Assembly (NCBI GenBank): GCA_964433905.1
Contig: CAYSSM010000002.1
Span: 1 to 58,146 of the forward strand
Reading direction: 5' to 3'
Source of the DNA: CAYSSM01 sp964433905
GTDB taxonomy: Bacteria; Patescibacteriota; UBA1384; UBA12157; JAENIV01
DNA length: 58,146 bases
The position numbers and the translations under genes were made by a program. Shown piece after piece: positions 39,823 to 47,586 of the stretch. Numbering within the stretch: the first letter of the stretch is position 1; each line of letters starts with the position of its first letter. The notes beneath the pieces were generated by a model that ran no database searches, had not been told where the DNA came from, and saw only the letters and a list, made by a program, of their open reading frames with translations.

Positions 39823-41610
39823 ATGACATCATTTAAGTCTTTTTTAAGGGTATTACTAACTATCATTGTACTTTTTGGTGTTTTTTTTGGTTACAATCCA
39901 ATTTCTAAAACCCAAGCGCAAAGTACTACTTATTATCTTGCACCGACAGGGAATGATTCTAATACGGGAACTTCAGCAGCTCCATGGCTTACTTTGCGAA
40001 AGGCTCAAACTTATCTTACAGCTGGGACAACTTTAATCTTGAAGGGAGGAGATTATAATAGTCAAAGTTTTACTTCTCAAAACGATGGCACTTCTTCTGC
40101 GCCTATTACTATCAAGAACGCTTCAGGAGAAACTCCTGTCATATATGCCCAAACAGGCGCGCAATTTATTCTGACAAAAAAATACTACATTATAGAAGGT
40201 CTGCAATTTAAAGTTGCTGCCGGGGCAACTCCTTCGGAATTTATTTATATGACTGATGCCGGAGCGACCAATAATATCATCAGAAATAATATGATGATCG
40301 GTAATATTATTAATTCAACTACAGCTTCTCCAACCACGAATGGAATTGTTTTAAGAAATGGTGCCAATTACAATACGATTCAAGGAAATACTGTCAGTAA
40401 CCTTGGCAGCAATCCGGATGGATACGGTCCAGAGGGAAATAACATTTTAGTTGTTAGTGCCAGCTACAATAAGATCCTTGATAATACTATTTTGTATGGT
40501 TGGCATCAGGGGATTGGTATTTGGAACAAGAATGGAGGAGGGGCAAACTATAACGAAGTTAGAAGAAACACTCTAAATATGTACTATGGTTCGGGAATTG
40601 GCTTGCAAACAACTCCAGGGCTAGGCACGACCGCCGATCGTAACTTGATTGAAAATAATATTATTAATCATACTGGCGATGGAATTTCCGCAAGCGACTA
40701 TAAAACTGGTATTCAGTTTGACAGCGCTTATAATACAGTTCGGGGTAATGTCATCTATAACGGCAACTGGCAAGCAATGACTTTTGAAACCAGCGCCGGC
40801 TATCCTACTTCTAATAATGCCGTTTATAACAATACTATTTTTAACAATCGAACCGAGTGTATTAAATTTTCTCATGGAAGTAATCCTTCGGTGATCGTCA
40901 ACAACACTTTTACGAATAATATTTGCTACAATAATGACAAATATCGTTCTCCGTCGGATCCATGGAATAAAATGGAAATAAATTTTGTCGAAAATGGTTA
41001 TCCATGGAGCACTTTTGCCGGGGGCAACACCTTTAAAAACAATCTAATCCAGCATGTTAATAATGGTGATGTTGTCATCAACCATAACGATTATTGGACA
41101 AGGACTTTGGCTCAAGCCCAGAATCCTAGCTTAAGTCCAAATACTTCAAATGTTTTTTCCGGCAATATTGAAGGGAACCCGTTATTTGTTTCTACTGATC
41201 CGGCGAATGCTAATTTCTTACGTCTTCAAGCGACCAGTCCGGCCATAAATAGTGCTCTGGCGGTCAGCGGACCCGATGATGCGACTTTTGGCGCTTGGAA
41301 TGGTGGTGCGGTAATTAAAGACATCGGTGCTTATCAATACGGAGCTTCTCCTACTCCTGCTTTAACTTTAACCAAATCAGCCGATAAAGCTTCAGTTAAG
41401 TCCGGAGATATCATCACTTACACTATTAATTACACCGCCACTGCCACTGTCACCAACCTAAATATTACTGATCCTATTCCTTCAGGTACTACCTATGTAA
41501 CTAATTCTGCCAACCCTCCGGCTACTTTTGCTAATTATATTCTTACCTGGAGTTTAGGTAACAAAGCAGTCGGTACCGACAGCGTTACTTTCCAAGTAAC
41601 GGTAAATTGA
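39823..41610 (+). CDS. Secreted right-handed beta-helix protein with DUF11 domain
   Basis: This encodes 595 residues. A signal peptide (VLLTIIVLFGVFFGYNPI) is followed by TYYLAPTGNDSNTGTSAAPW, the usual start of DUF1565/pectate-lyase-like parallel beta-helices, then many N-rich rungs (NNIIRNNMM, YNTIQGNTV, NNAVYNNTIFNN). The last ~80 residues (LTLTKSADKASVKSGDIITY, PSGTTYV) are a DUF11 conserved-repeat domain. It may bind or cleave polysaccharide outside the cell; catalytic residues are not identified. AGGAGGG precedes ATG 39823, and a strong terminator follows. Confidence 0.85.
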   Translation: MTSFKSFLRVLLTIIVLFGVFFGYNPISKTQAQSTTYYLAPTGNDSNTGTSAAPWLTLRKAQTYLTAGTTLILKGGDYNSQSFTSQNDGTSSAPITIKNASGETPVIYAQTGAQFILTKKYYIIEGLQFKVAAGATPSEFIYMTDAGATNNIIRNNMMIGNIINSTTASPTTNGIVLRNGANYNTIQGNTVSNLGSNPDGYGPEGNNILVVSASYNKILDNTILYGWHQGIGIWNKNGGGANYNEVRRNTLNMYYGSGIGLQTTPGLGTTADRNLIENNIINHTGDGISASDYKTGIQFDSAYNTVRGNVIYNGNWQAMTFETSAGYPTSNNAVYNNTIFNNRTECIKFSHGSNPSVIVNNTFTNNICYNNDKYRSPSDPWNKMEINFVENGYPWSTFAGGNTFKNNLIQHVNNGDVVINHNDYWTRTLAQAQNPSLSPNTSNVFSGNIEGNPLFVSTDPANANFLRLQATSPAINSALAVSGPDDATFGAWNGGAVIKDIGAYQYGASPTPALTLTKSADKASVKSGDIITYTINYTATATVTNLNITDPIPSGTTYVTNSANPPATFANYILTWSLGNKAVGTDSVTFQVTVN

Positions 41611-41625
41611 AATAGTTTTTTAGAT

Positions 41626-41662
41626 AAAAAAGACTCCGGGAGGGGCTCTCGGAGTCTTTTTT
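41626..41662. terminator. Strong intrinsic terminator
   Basis: AAAAAAGACTCC (41626-41637) and GGAGTCTTTTTT (41651-41662) form a near-perfect stem with a short inner GAG/CTC pairing. It can act on both strands between convergent genes. Confidence 0.93.
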
Positions 41663-41752
41663 GCTGGCTATTACTCATGATAACCAGCATTTAATCTTGG
41701 AATCTAATTTTTAATAATGAACATGGGAGATAGCCATCTCCGCGGAATTCAC

Positions 41753-43219
41753 TTAATAGTGGACATATACCGGTGTGCCAACCTCAACAAAGTTGTATAC
41801 CATTTCAGCATTGTCTATAGAAGCATTTATACATCCATGAGACATAGGTGTGCCGAAGTTGCTGTGCCAGTAGGTTCCGTGGATGGCAATTTCGCCGTTA
41901 AACCAAGAAATCCATGGAACATTAGGTAAATAATAATCAGGACCATCCATTAGTTGCGAGCGGGTTTTCCCCCAAACAGCGTATTCGCCAGTCGGGGTGG
42001 CGTACCCGCTTTTACCCGAAGAAATCAGGAATTGATTAACTAAGGTGCTTCCTTCAAAAACATATAAAGTTTGTTCCGATAAATTAATGTCGATATAACG
42101 GCCGATGTAGCGGCCTGGCTGAGCATGCGGGAAGATGGTTTTTTGTCCGCGAGGAGCGGCAAAAGTAACAAGGGCAAAACTTGAATTTGCTTTTTGGGCA
42201 TTTAAGGCATCTTTTATTTGAGCGCTTAAAGTGTTAGAGTCAACCCCGCGGCCGTCACTACCTTCGCTTAAAACATTGCCGGTGCCATCTTCAACTTCGC
42301 GGTCAACGGCTTTAATTTCGACTTGATTTTCGATGGATTTGATAAAACCGCTTGGATCGGCTGAAGCAATCAATTTACTAGATGATTCGGAAAATTTAAT
42401 CCAAGAACCAATTTCGGCGCGATCGGCTGTCCATATAGAATTTTCAAAAGTAATGGTTATCGGCGCGCTATTCATATAATTTTCCGCCTGAGCGCGGGCA
42501 GAAGCAGTGCCGTCTTCTGTAATTCTCGGTTCTAAATCGGAGGTTTCCATCACAATTTGGCCATTCTGGCCGGAATTAATGAAATCGGTAACATCTTCTT
42601 TAAGCTTTTCTTTATCAAGACCGCGGCCTTTCTCGGCGGAAGAAAGAGTAATCTCGCCATTTTTTATCGAAAGAGAAGCGTTAACCGGTTCTTTTTCGAT
42701 AACTTTCGCCAACCCGCTTAAATAGTCATTTAATTTATTTTCGTCAATCTTTGGATTGATAGTGATTTGCTTTCCGCTAATTAGCAACTTGTAAGTTTCG
42801 GTAATTTTTGCGGTAATTGATTTATCGCGGCCATATTTATAGGCCTGATTGATTATTTCATCAACATTAAAAGCTACTCCCAATTCGTCAAGTTTTGGAT
42901 TGTAAGTAGCGCCGTTATGGACGATAGTGGGGCCCTGTTCGTTGAGTTCGGCAATTTTATTTTCAAGAGCATTTTTTGCTTCGTCATAAGTCATCCCACC
43001 AATATCAACTCCGGCAACCATTACTTTGGGATAAACTTTTTCCGCATAAGCTCGTTGGTAGGCGAAACCGCCGCCGACAAGCGCCATAAATACAAAAATA
43101 CCAATACCAATTTTAACGAGTGCTTTAGTATTAGAAAAAATTGTTTTTTTTGCTTTGCTTTTTGTTTTGCCGGCCGGAAGCGCTAATTTGGCGCTTACTG
43201 CCGCAGTGTTAACTGTCAT
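41753..43219 (-). CDS. L,D-transpeptidase (YkuD) with peptidoglycan-binding domains
   Basis: This encodes 488 residues. A basic cytoplasmic N-terminus and membrane segment (IGIGIFVFMALVGGGFAY) lead into VanW/PG-binding-4-like domains (GVDIGGMTYDEAKNALENKI and a second copy). The C-terminal YkuD domain ends with IHGTYWHSNFGTPMSHGCIN, carrying the catalytic His and Cys (SHGC). It makes 3-3 cross-links or anchors proteins to peptidoglycan outside the membrane. AGGAGGGGCAA precedes ATG 43219, and a consensus promoter is at 43273-43301. Confidence 0.95.
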   Translation of the reverse strand: MTVNTAAVSAKLALPAGKTKSKAKKTIFSNTKALVKIGIGIFVFMALVGGGFAYQRAYAEKVYPKVMVAGVDIGGMTYDEAKNALENKIAELNEQGPTIVHNGATYNPKLDELGVAFNVDEIINQAYKYGRDKSITAKITETYKLLISGKQITINPKIDENKLNDYLSGLAKVIEKEPVNASLSIKNGEITLSSAEKGRGLDKEKLKEDVTDFINSGQNGQIVMETSDLEPRITEDGTASARAQAENYMNSAPITITFENSIWTADRAEIGSWIKFSESSSKLIASADPSGFIKSIENQVEIKAVDREVEDGTGNVLSEGSDGRGVDSNTLSAQIKDALNAQKANSSFALVTFAAPRGQKTIFPHAQPGRYIGRYIDINLSEQTLYVFEGSTLVNQFLISSGKSGYATPTGEYAVWGKTRSQLMDGPDYYLPNVPWISWFNGEIAIHGTYWHSNFGTPMSHGCINASIDNAEMVYNFVEVGTPVYVHY

Positions 43220-43272
43220 TTGCCCCTCCTGATAAGTTTTATTTTTGTATTGCGATTTTTTATTATTAAATT

Positions 43273-43301
43273 ATTATATCATAAAAATTACCAAAAGTCA
43301 A
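43273..43301 (-). promoter_or_regulatory. Promoter of the L,D-transpeptidase gene
   Basis: Minus strand: TTGACT (43301-43296), 17 bases, TATAAT (43278-43273). Confidence 0.8.
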
Positions 43302-43412
43302 TAAATATAAATAATTTCCAATTGATTTTCAGGTAAAAATTTAGTAAAATATTGTTGTGGGCATGTAGCTCAATGGCAGAGCTGGCGTCTTGACTTTTTC
43401 GGTTTGGTGGAT

Positions 43413-43438
43413 GCGTAGCTCAACGGTCGTCTTGACTT
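43413..43438 (+). pseudogene. tRNA 5'-half relic inside the interruption
   Basis: GCGTAGCTCAACGG, then TCGTCTT followed by GACTT, repeats the D-arm start and exon-intervening junction of the outer tRNA (CGTCTT|GACTT at 43387-43396) 42 bases downstream but lacks the 3' side of the D arm. A matching 3' junction relic, AAGCTATTGATA, lies beyond the outer tRNA at about 43593-43604. Confidence 0.5.
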
Positions 43439-43449
43439 GTAAATTCCGT

Positions 43450-43521
43450 GCGCGAGTAGCTCAATGGCAGAGCGATTGTCTTATACACAATTGGTTGCAG
43501 GTTCGAATCCTGCCTCGCGCA
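43450..43521 (+). tRNA. Inner tRNA-Ile (TAT), intact
   Basis: Full cloverleaf: GCGCGAG/CTCGCGC acceptor, discriminator A, D arm GCTC-AATGGCA-GAGC, anticodon arm ATTGT-CTTATAC-ACAAT (anticodon TAT, reading AUA), variable TGGTT, T arm GCAGG-TTCGAAT-CCTGC. No encoded CCA. The acceptor helix is extended by a perfect flanking stem AAATTCCGT (43441-43449)/ACGGAATTT (43521-43529), so the tRNA caps a 16-bp helix. Confidence 0.88.
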
Positions 43522-43608
43522 CGGAATTTAGAAGCTATTGATACACGCCCGGTTGTAGGTTCGAATCCTACTTTGCCCACCAAAAGACAAAAAAGCTATT
43601 GATATAAT

Positions 43609-43776
43609 TTAATTTCTGCGCTCTAATTTTTGATGGGCTTGACATGGTTTGCAAGCTATTTTATTATCTGTTATCTTTATTGTGCTATAGTTTTGAACAT
43701 TCTCATAATCGCCGGATGATCTTACTGAAAAATCGGTAGGGTCAAAGTCCGCAGCTATGGCATATCTAATTGGATC
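43609..43776 (-). pseudogene. Relic of a gene with C-x-x-C motif (possibly HNH-type)
   Basis: The minus-strand frame of 55 codons reads DPIRYAIAADFDPTDFSVRS, later KIACKPCQAHQKLERRN, then stops. There is no start codon, and a stop lies directly upstream, so it is a 3' fragment. The C-x-x-C plus basic end resembles zinc-finger or HNH nuclease tails; the identity is uncertain. Confidence 0.35.
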
Positions 43777-43788
43777 TTAAAAATTTAA

Positions 43789-43818
43789 CCCCGTGAAATA
43801 TCGGATTATTTCACCGGG
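43789..43818 (+). promoter_or_regulatory. Hairpin immediately before a ribosome binding site
   Basis: CCCCGTGAAATA and TATTTCACCGGG pair with one bulge. The stem ends 3 bases before AAGGAG and 12 before ATG 43831, so it may affect translation of that gene. Confidence 0.5.
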
Positions 43819-43830
43819 TAAAGGAGAAAA

Positions 43831-44877
43831 ATGAATTATGAAAAAGTTAAGCGATATTTGATCTTCCTGCTGATCGGAGTTTTAAGCTTGCCTTTCGGAG
43901 CGATGGTTATGTTTTTTTCGAGCGGTACAGCTTCAGCGGCCGAAAAAAATAAGCCGAAAGTTGTAAAAACAGAAAACCAGCCACTTATCAAAGGTGTTTT
44001 TGGACTTCCAAAAGATCGTACTTATTATCCGGGCGAAAGAATAAATTTAACATTGATTTTAGTAAAGAAAAATTTACGCGCCTGGGCCAATATAAGTTCT
44101 TTGGATAACAGTTTTTCCAAATCGGCAAATTTTATTCAAGCTGATGAAATAACTTGGAAATTAGCAACTCCTATTTTGTCGGATAATTTATTCGTTGGGG
44201 AGCAAACTATTTCCATTTTTGTTGAAGATGAAGAGGGCAATACCTCATCCCAAATTTTATCGGTTATTTTGAAAAAATTGCCGCAATTAGAAATAACTTC
44301 AATTATTGCCAGTCCAAAACATTTTATTGATATTAAGTGGAACCCAATTGCTTCGGCCAAAGGCTATTTAGTGGAATGGAACGAACAAGGCAGCACAGTT
44401 ACCTCAAAAAGAAAAATTGGCGCATCATATACAACAACTCGGATAGAAGATTTAAAACCGGGTGGAGTGTATAATTTCAGAATTTGGCCAATTACTTTAT
44501 CTGGCGTAAAAGGAAAAGCAAGCGAGGCAGTTGCGGCAATTCCGGTATTAAAAGCGTCAGCCGTGGCAGAGAAAACTTCTCAAAAAGTTGCGCCACAAGT
44601 TACTCCTGCTATTGGCGGTGGAGTCTCGACGGCCAAACCGCAAGTAAAATCAGCTACCTTAGAAAAACCGAAAATTACTCCTTCGATCGTTCCGTCTGTT
44701 TCGCCAAGTCCTGCACCCAAAGAGGAGACAAAGGGCGGTTGGAATAGATTATTGGTGGCTTTAGCCATCTTAATCATTGCTGCCGGCGCCTCTATTGGTG
44801 GATATTACGGTTACGAATGGTGGCAAGGCCGGTCAAAAAAAGACGAACCGTCATCAGGGTCAAGTAATCGCTGGTAA
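43831..44877 (+). CDS. Membrane-anchored protein with Fn3 domain
   Basis: This encodes 348 residues. A signal segment (YLIFLLIGVLSLPFGAMVMF) leads to an Ig-like/DUF4959-type domain (YYPGERINLTLILV), an Fn3 domain (IDIKWNPIASAKGYLVEW, GGVYNFRIWPI), a Thr/Pro/Ser/Lys-rich spacer and a C-terminal membrane helix (LLVALAILIIAAGASIGGYY) with a short basic tail. It is probably exported and anchored at the C-terminus. AAAGGAGAAAA precedes ATG 43831, and a terminator follows directly. Confidence 0.8.
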   Translation: MNYEKVKRYLIFLLIGVLSLPFGAMVMFFSSGTASAAEKNKPKVVKTENQPLIKGVFGLPKDRTYYPGERINLTLILVKKNLRAWANISSLDNSFSKSANFIQADEITWKLATPILSDNLFVGEQTISIFVEDEEGNTSSQILSVILKKLPQLEITSIIASPKHFIDIKWNPIASAKGYLVEWNEQGSTVTSKRKIGASYTTTRIEDLKPGGVYNFRIWPITLSGVKGKASEAVAAIPVLKASAVAEKTSQKVAPQVTPAIGGGVSTAKPQVKSATLEKPKITPSIVPSVSPSPAPKEETKGGWNRLLVALAILIIAAGASIGGYYGYEWWQGRSKKDEPSSGSSNRW

Positions 44878-44883
44878 AAAAAT

Positions 44884-44920
44884 CCCGTCCTGAGGAAATT
44901 CGAATGGACGGGGTTTTTGT
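44884..44920 (+). terminator. Intrinsic terminator
   Basis: CCCGTCC (44884-44890) and GGACGGG (44906-44912) form the stem, followed by a T run. Confidence 0.9.
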
Positions 44921-44957
44921 TTGGTGGCAGGATTGCTATACTATATATAGTAGGCTG

Positions 44958-45371
44958 ATGGAAATAACAAGAAAAAACAAATTAATAAATTTTCTCATTA
45001 AACTGGGTGGCTACTTATTAATTTTTTATGTCGTTTTTCTTTTAGGCCGGTCAATCTGGATCAACTGGCAATTAAAACAATCAATTAAACTTTTAAGCGA
45101 CCAGATTGTTTTATTAAAAAATGAAAAGAAAGATTTAGAAAATCTTAACTTATATTATCAATCGGATTCATTTAAAGAACTCGAAGCCAGAGAAAAGTTA
45201 GGTCTTAAAAAACCCGGCGAAAGCGTTTTGATTTTGTCAGCCACTCCGTCGCCAAAAAACTTTCCTCAGGAAGTAAAAAAGGAGCAACAAAGCGTTAATA
45301 CTCAACCGACGGAAAATCAAATTCCCAATTGGCTGCTTTGGTGGGAATTTTTTACTAAAAAAAGCGAATAA
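44958..45371 (+). CDS. DivIC/FtsL-like septum formation initiator
   Basis: This encodes 137 residues from ATG 44958; the frame is open upstream through the terminator but a TATACT box at 44937-44942 lies between. A membrane segment (LGGYLLIFYVVFLLGRSIWI) is followed by a coiled coil (LLSDQIVLLKNEKKDLENLN) and the family ending ELEAREKLGLKKPGESVLIL. DivIC/FtsL proteins form a subcomplex that recruits septal synthases. Its 3' end, including KKSE-stop, is duplicated at 47491-47527. Confidence 0.85.
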   Translation: MEITRKNKLINFLIKLGGYLLIFYVVFLLGRSIWINWQLKQSIKLLSDQIVLLKNEKKDLENLNLYYQSDSFKELEAREKLGLKKPGESVLILSATPSPKNFPQEVKKEQQSVNTQPTENQIPNWLLWWEFFTKKSE

Positions 45372-45391
45372 TTAGAACTCCTTCATTGACA
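45355..45391 (+). repeat. 37-base direct repeat, left copy
   Basis: It begins CTAAAAAAAGCGAATAATTA and ends ATTGACA. It differs at one base from 47491-47527. It contains the DivIC stop codon and a TTGACA box. Confidence 0.9.
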
Positions 45392-45508
45392 CTTCTTTAC
45401 AGTTGAAGTTGTGCTATTTTTGATATTACGATTACCTTGAAGAATATTTATATTTATGAGAAAATTAAATCAGATATATTAATATAGCACCTTATGAATT
45501 CACCTAAC

Positions 45509-45647
45509 CCTTAACTAATCATTAAGGTATGGCACAAAATCCATGTGAATAAAGACGGTCTTCTGATCGGCACTATTCACATGGTATATATCCGAAAGGG
45601 TATATGGCAATCTCGAAAGAGGTTGTAGCCGACGGGAGACCTTTTTT
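45509..45647 (+). ncRNA. Compact pseudoknotted RNA candidate ending in a terminator
   Basis: Stems seen: CCTTAA/TTAAGG (45509-45527), CCATGTGAATA/TATTCACATGG (45541-45584), TATATCC-GAAA-GGGTATA and CAATCTC-GAAA-GAGGTTG. In the loop of the long stem, GGTCT (45557-45561) and TCGGC (45567-45571) can pair with AGACC (45637-45641) and GCCGA (45628-45632), after which comes TTTTTT. The RNA thus could switch between a pseudoknot and a terminator, or be a free ncRNA. It fills the gene-free stretch 45372-45678, upstream of the gene at 45679. I cannot assign it to a known class. Confidence 0.6.
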
Positions 45648-45678
45648 GTATCGTAAATATTAATATTAGAAAGGAAAA

Positions 45679-46368
45679 ATGGGTAAATACAGGGAATGTC
45701 CAAAATGTGGTTCTTTGATTGATTCTCAAGGTAGCTCTTGCAAGTTTTGTAAAACTAAAGATAAAAGCGAAAAAAATAAAATCGGAATTTTTTCTAAAAT
45801 TAAAGCTTCATACGCAAAGTACCAAGATGAGCAAGCCAAAAAGAAAGTAGCCGAAGGGGCACGTAAAAAAAGTATTTTATCAGGTAAAATTGAGTCGTTT
45901 ACCCCCAGCTGTAACTTAGAAAAAAATGAAAAGGCGTATGCAGAGTTTCCAGCAGATAGAATGGCGATAGTCGAACATATTGAAGAACATTCTATCGGCA
46001 AATCTCATAGAAAGGGAGTGCTCGGTCGTGCTATTGTCGGTGGCGTACTTTTAGGTCCGCTGGGTGCACTTGGCGGGGCTGCAACTGCTGGTAGTAGATC
46101 AGAAAGTACTTCAATCCAGAAAAAGATTGAAAGAATCGATAAAATTGACAGCGGAAAACTTATATTCACTAATAAACGACTTTTATTTATAGGCAATGAA
46201 TTTTGGCATTTGTCACATAAAGAAGTTATTTATGTTGAATTTAGAGGAAATCAATTCTATCTAAAATATCCTGAAATGAAAAAAGGAGAATATTTTGTCG
46301 CTATGGGACCATATGCATATGAAATAGAACTTTATTATAAGGGTATAGTTAATAATTTGGTCAAATAA
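45679..46368 (+). CDS. Zinc-ribbon protein with PH-like domain
   Basis: This encodes 229 residues. An N-terminal zinc ribbon has CPKCG and CKFCKTK. A charged linker follows, then a glycine-rich hydrophobic segment (GRAIVGGVLLGPLGALGGAA) that could associate with membrane, and a bacterial PH/GRAM-like ending (SGKLIFTNKRLLFIGNEF). AAAGGAAAAA precedes ATG 45679. It is the first of four closely spaced genes inside the 37-base direct repeats. I infer a membrane-associated housekeeping or stress role; no catalysis is predicted. Confidence 0.7.
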   Translation: MGKYRECPKCGSLIDSQGSSCKFCKTKDKSEKNKIGIFSKIKASYAKYQDEQAKKKVAEGARKKSILSGKIESFTPSCNLEKNEKAYAEFPADRMAIVEHIEEHSIGKSHRKGVLGRAIVGGVLLGPLGALGGAATAGSRSESTSIQKKIERIDKIDSGKLIFTNKRLLFIGNEFWHLSHKEVIYVEFRGNQFYLKYPEMKKGEYFVAMGPYAYEIELYYKGIVNNLVK

Positions 46369-46383
46369 GAAAGGAGTTAAAAA

Positions 46384-46572
46384 ATGTATACATTGGTTTT
46401 CATTATGGTAATTGGGACATCAATCTGGGTTTTAGTTGACGCCTCACAAAGAAAACTTGGGAAGGGAGAATCGGCAATAGTTTGGTTTATCAGCTGTCTA
46501 TTACTGTGGATTATCGCATTTCCTTGGTATTTAGGAAAGAGGTCGACTTATCCATCAAAGCAATCTAAATAG
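46384..46572 (+). CDS. Small two-helix membrane protein
   Basis: This encodes 62 residues with two membrane segments (TLVFIMVIGTSIWVLVDAS and IVWFISCLLLWIIAFPWYL) joined by a charged turn (QRKLGKGES). This layout matches a widespread small-membrane-protein type often found beside zinc-ribbon genes. AAAGGAG precedes the start, with a 15-base gap from the previous gene. Function unknown. Confidence 0.7.
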   Translation: MYTLVFIMVIGTSIWVLVDASQRKLGKGESAIVWFISCLLLWIIAFPWYLGKRSTYPSKQSK

Positions 46573-46583
46573 AAAGGAAACCT

Positions 46584-47135
46584 ATGAGTGAACCTAAAAC
46601 GAAGCAAGAGTCTTGTTTAACAAAAATTTTAGTATCATTCGGGGTTCTTGTTGGAATAATTATTTTAGCTGTGATATTTGGGAAAGCCTCAGACTCTTCC
46701 AAAACATCGCCAAGTTCAAATCAAACAAAAACAGAAACCAAAAAAGGGTATGTAATTGGTGAAACAGTCAGTATGAAAGACCATCAACTCGTGGTCAGCA
46801 ATTTAAATGCAGATTATCAAAGTGGTAATCTATATGATAAACCTCAAGGCTCCGATAATGTTTTCGTGGTAATGGATGTAGCCATCACTAATATAGGAAG
46901 CAAAGATTTATTGGTTAATGATTGGGGTTTCAAGCTTGAAGATGAAACCGGGGCGCAAAGAAACACATCTTGGTTTTCTGGAGTTGAGGGAAGTTTACAA
47001 TCAGTTACGCTTTCGCCAAACGGTAAAACTTCCGGGAAACTATCATTTGAAGCTAAAAAAGATAGTAGTAAATTGATTCTTCATTATTCGGGGGGAATTG
47101 CAAGTGGTGGCGAAATAACAATTAAATTAAAATAG
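46584..47135 (+). CDS. DUF4352 lipid- or membrane-anchored protein
   Basis: This encodes 183 residues. One N-terminal membrane segment (ILVSFGVLVGIIILAVIFG), a Ser/Thr/Lys linker, then a DUF4352 (telokin-like Ig fold) domain: YVIGETVSMKDHQLVVSNL, VFVVMDVAITNIGSKDL and LEDETGAQ. Such domains sit outside the membrane with unclear ligands. It is encoded 11 bases after the small membrane protein, in the same cassette. Confidence 0.8.
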   Translation: MSEPKTKQESCLTKILVSFGVLVGIIILAVIFGKASDSSKTSPSSNQTKTETKKGYVIGETVSMKDHQLVVSNLNADYQSGNLYDKPQGSDNVFVVMDVAITNIGSKDLLVNDWGFKLEDETGAQRNTSWFSGVEGSLQSVTLSPNGKTSGKLSFEAKKDSSKLILHYSGGIASGGEITIKLK

Positions 47136-47145
47136 AGGAGATAAA

Positions 47146-47478
47146 ATGAAAATTGCAGCACTTATCCTTGGGGTCATTGGTGGAATTGCTGGTATCATTG
47201 GTTCAATTTTAGTGTTGGTTCTTGGTGGAATCGGTTCGGTAATAGGTGGCGAAGGAGCAGGGACTGTTACATCTTTAGGTTGGGTTGCTTTGCTTTTATC
47301 AATTGTCGCCATTGTTGGTGGCGCTCTATCAATAGCAAAACCAAAGGTTGCTGGAATTATGATGCTACTGATGGGTGTCGGTGGCATCATCACTGTCTCA
47401 ATCGGCTATGTTGTCGCAGGTCCCTTGTTGATTATCGGTGGCATTCTCGCCTTAGTTGGTGGCAGAAAAACATCTTAG
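47146..47478 (+). CDS. Small multi-pass membrane protein
   Basis: This encodes 110 residues with four glycine-rich hydrophobic segments (LILGVIGGIAGIIGSILVLV, WVALLLSIVAIVGGALSI, AGIMMLLMGVGGIITVSI and a final LLIIGGILALVGG), resembling DUF4064-type proteins. AGAGGAGATAAA precedes ATG 47146. It is the last gene of the cassette between the 37-base repeats. Confidence 0.7.
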   Translation: MKIAALILGVIGGIAGIIGSILVLVLGGIGSVIGGEGAGTVTSLGWVALLLSIVAIVGGALSIAKPKVAGIMMLLMGVGGIITVSIGYVVAGPLLIIGGILALVGGRKTS

Positions 47479-47490
47479 AATATTTACTGT

Positions 47491-47527
47491 CTAAAAAAAG
47501 CGAATAATTAGAACTCCTTTATTGACA
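47491..47527 (+). repeat. 37-base direct repeat, right copy
   Basis: Same as 45355-45391 except one base. Its terminal TTGACA is the -35 box of the CAP gene promoter (47522-47550). In the frame it again gives a KKSE-stop ending, a remnant of the DivIC gene end. Confidence 0.9.
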
Positions 47528-47550
47528 TAAGCGAAAATTTATGTTATACT
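47522..47550 (+). promoter_or_regulatory. Promoter of the CAP-domain gene
   Basis: TTGACA (47522-47527), 17 bases, TATACT (47545-47550). A Shine-Dalgarno GGAGGGG follows before ATG 47587. Confidence 0.85.
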
Positions 47551-47586
47551 GTTTTAATACACTGAAAAGTAACTATCGGAGGGGAA

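Larger units (their letters stand above)
43359..43582 (+). tRNA. Outer split tRNA-Ile (TAT), hosting another tRNA in its anticodon loop
   Basis: Exon 1 (43359-43391) is GGGCATG-TA-GCTC-AATGGCA-GAGC-T-GGCGT-CTT. Exon 2 (43541-43582) is ATAC-ACGCC-CGGTT-GTAGG-TTCGAAT-CCTAC-TTTGCCC-ACCA. Joined, they form a 75-base tRNA with a perfect GGCGT/ACGCC anticodon stem and loop CTTATAC, anticodon TAT, the same loop as the inner tRNA. The acceptor has one T-T mismatch and one G-T pair. The 149-base interruption (43392-43540) follows U, ends in G, and contains a complete tRNA. It is too small and lacks core motifs for a normal group I intron. Confidence 0.6.

Noticed and set aside
43413..43440. A possible tRNA-Thr (TGT), from CTTGTAA-like sequence
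   Set aside because: No D-arm 3' side, anticodon stem partner or T arm can be found; it fits better as a copied 5' junction of the outer tRNA-Ile.
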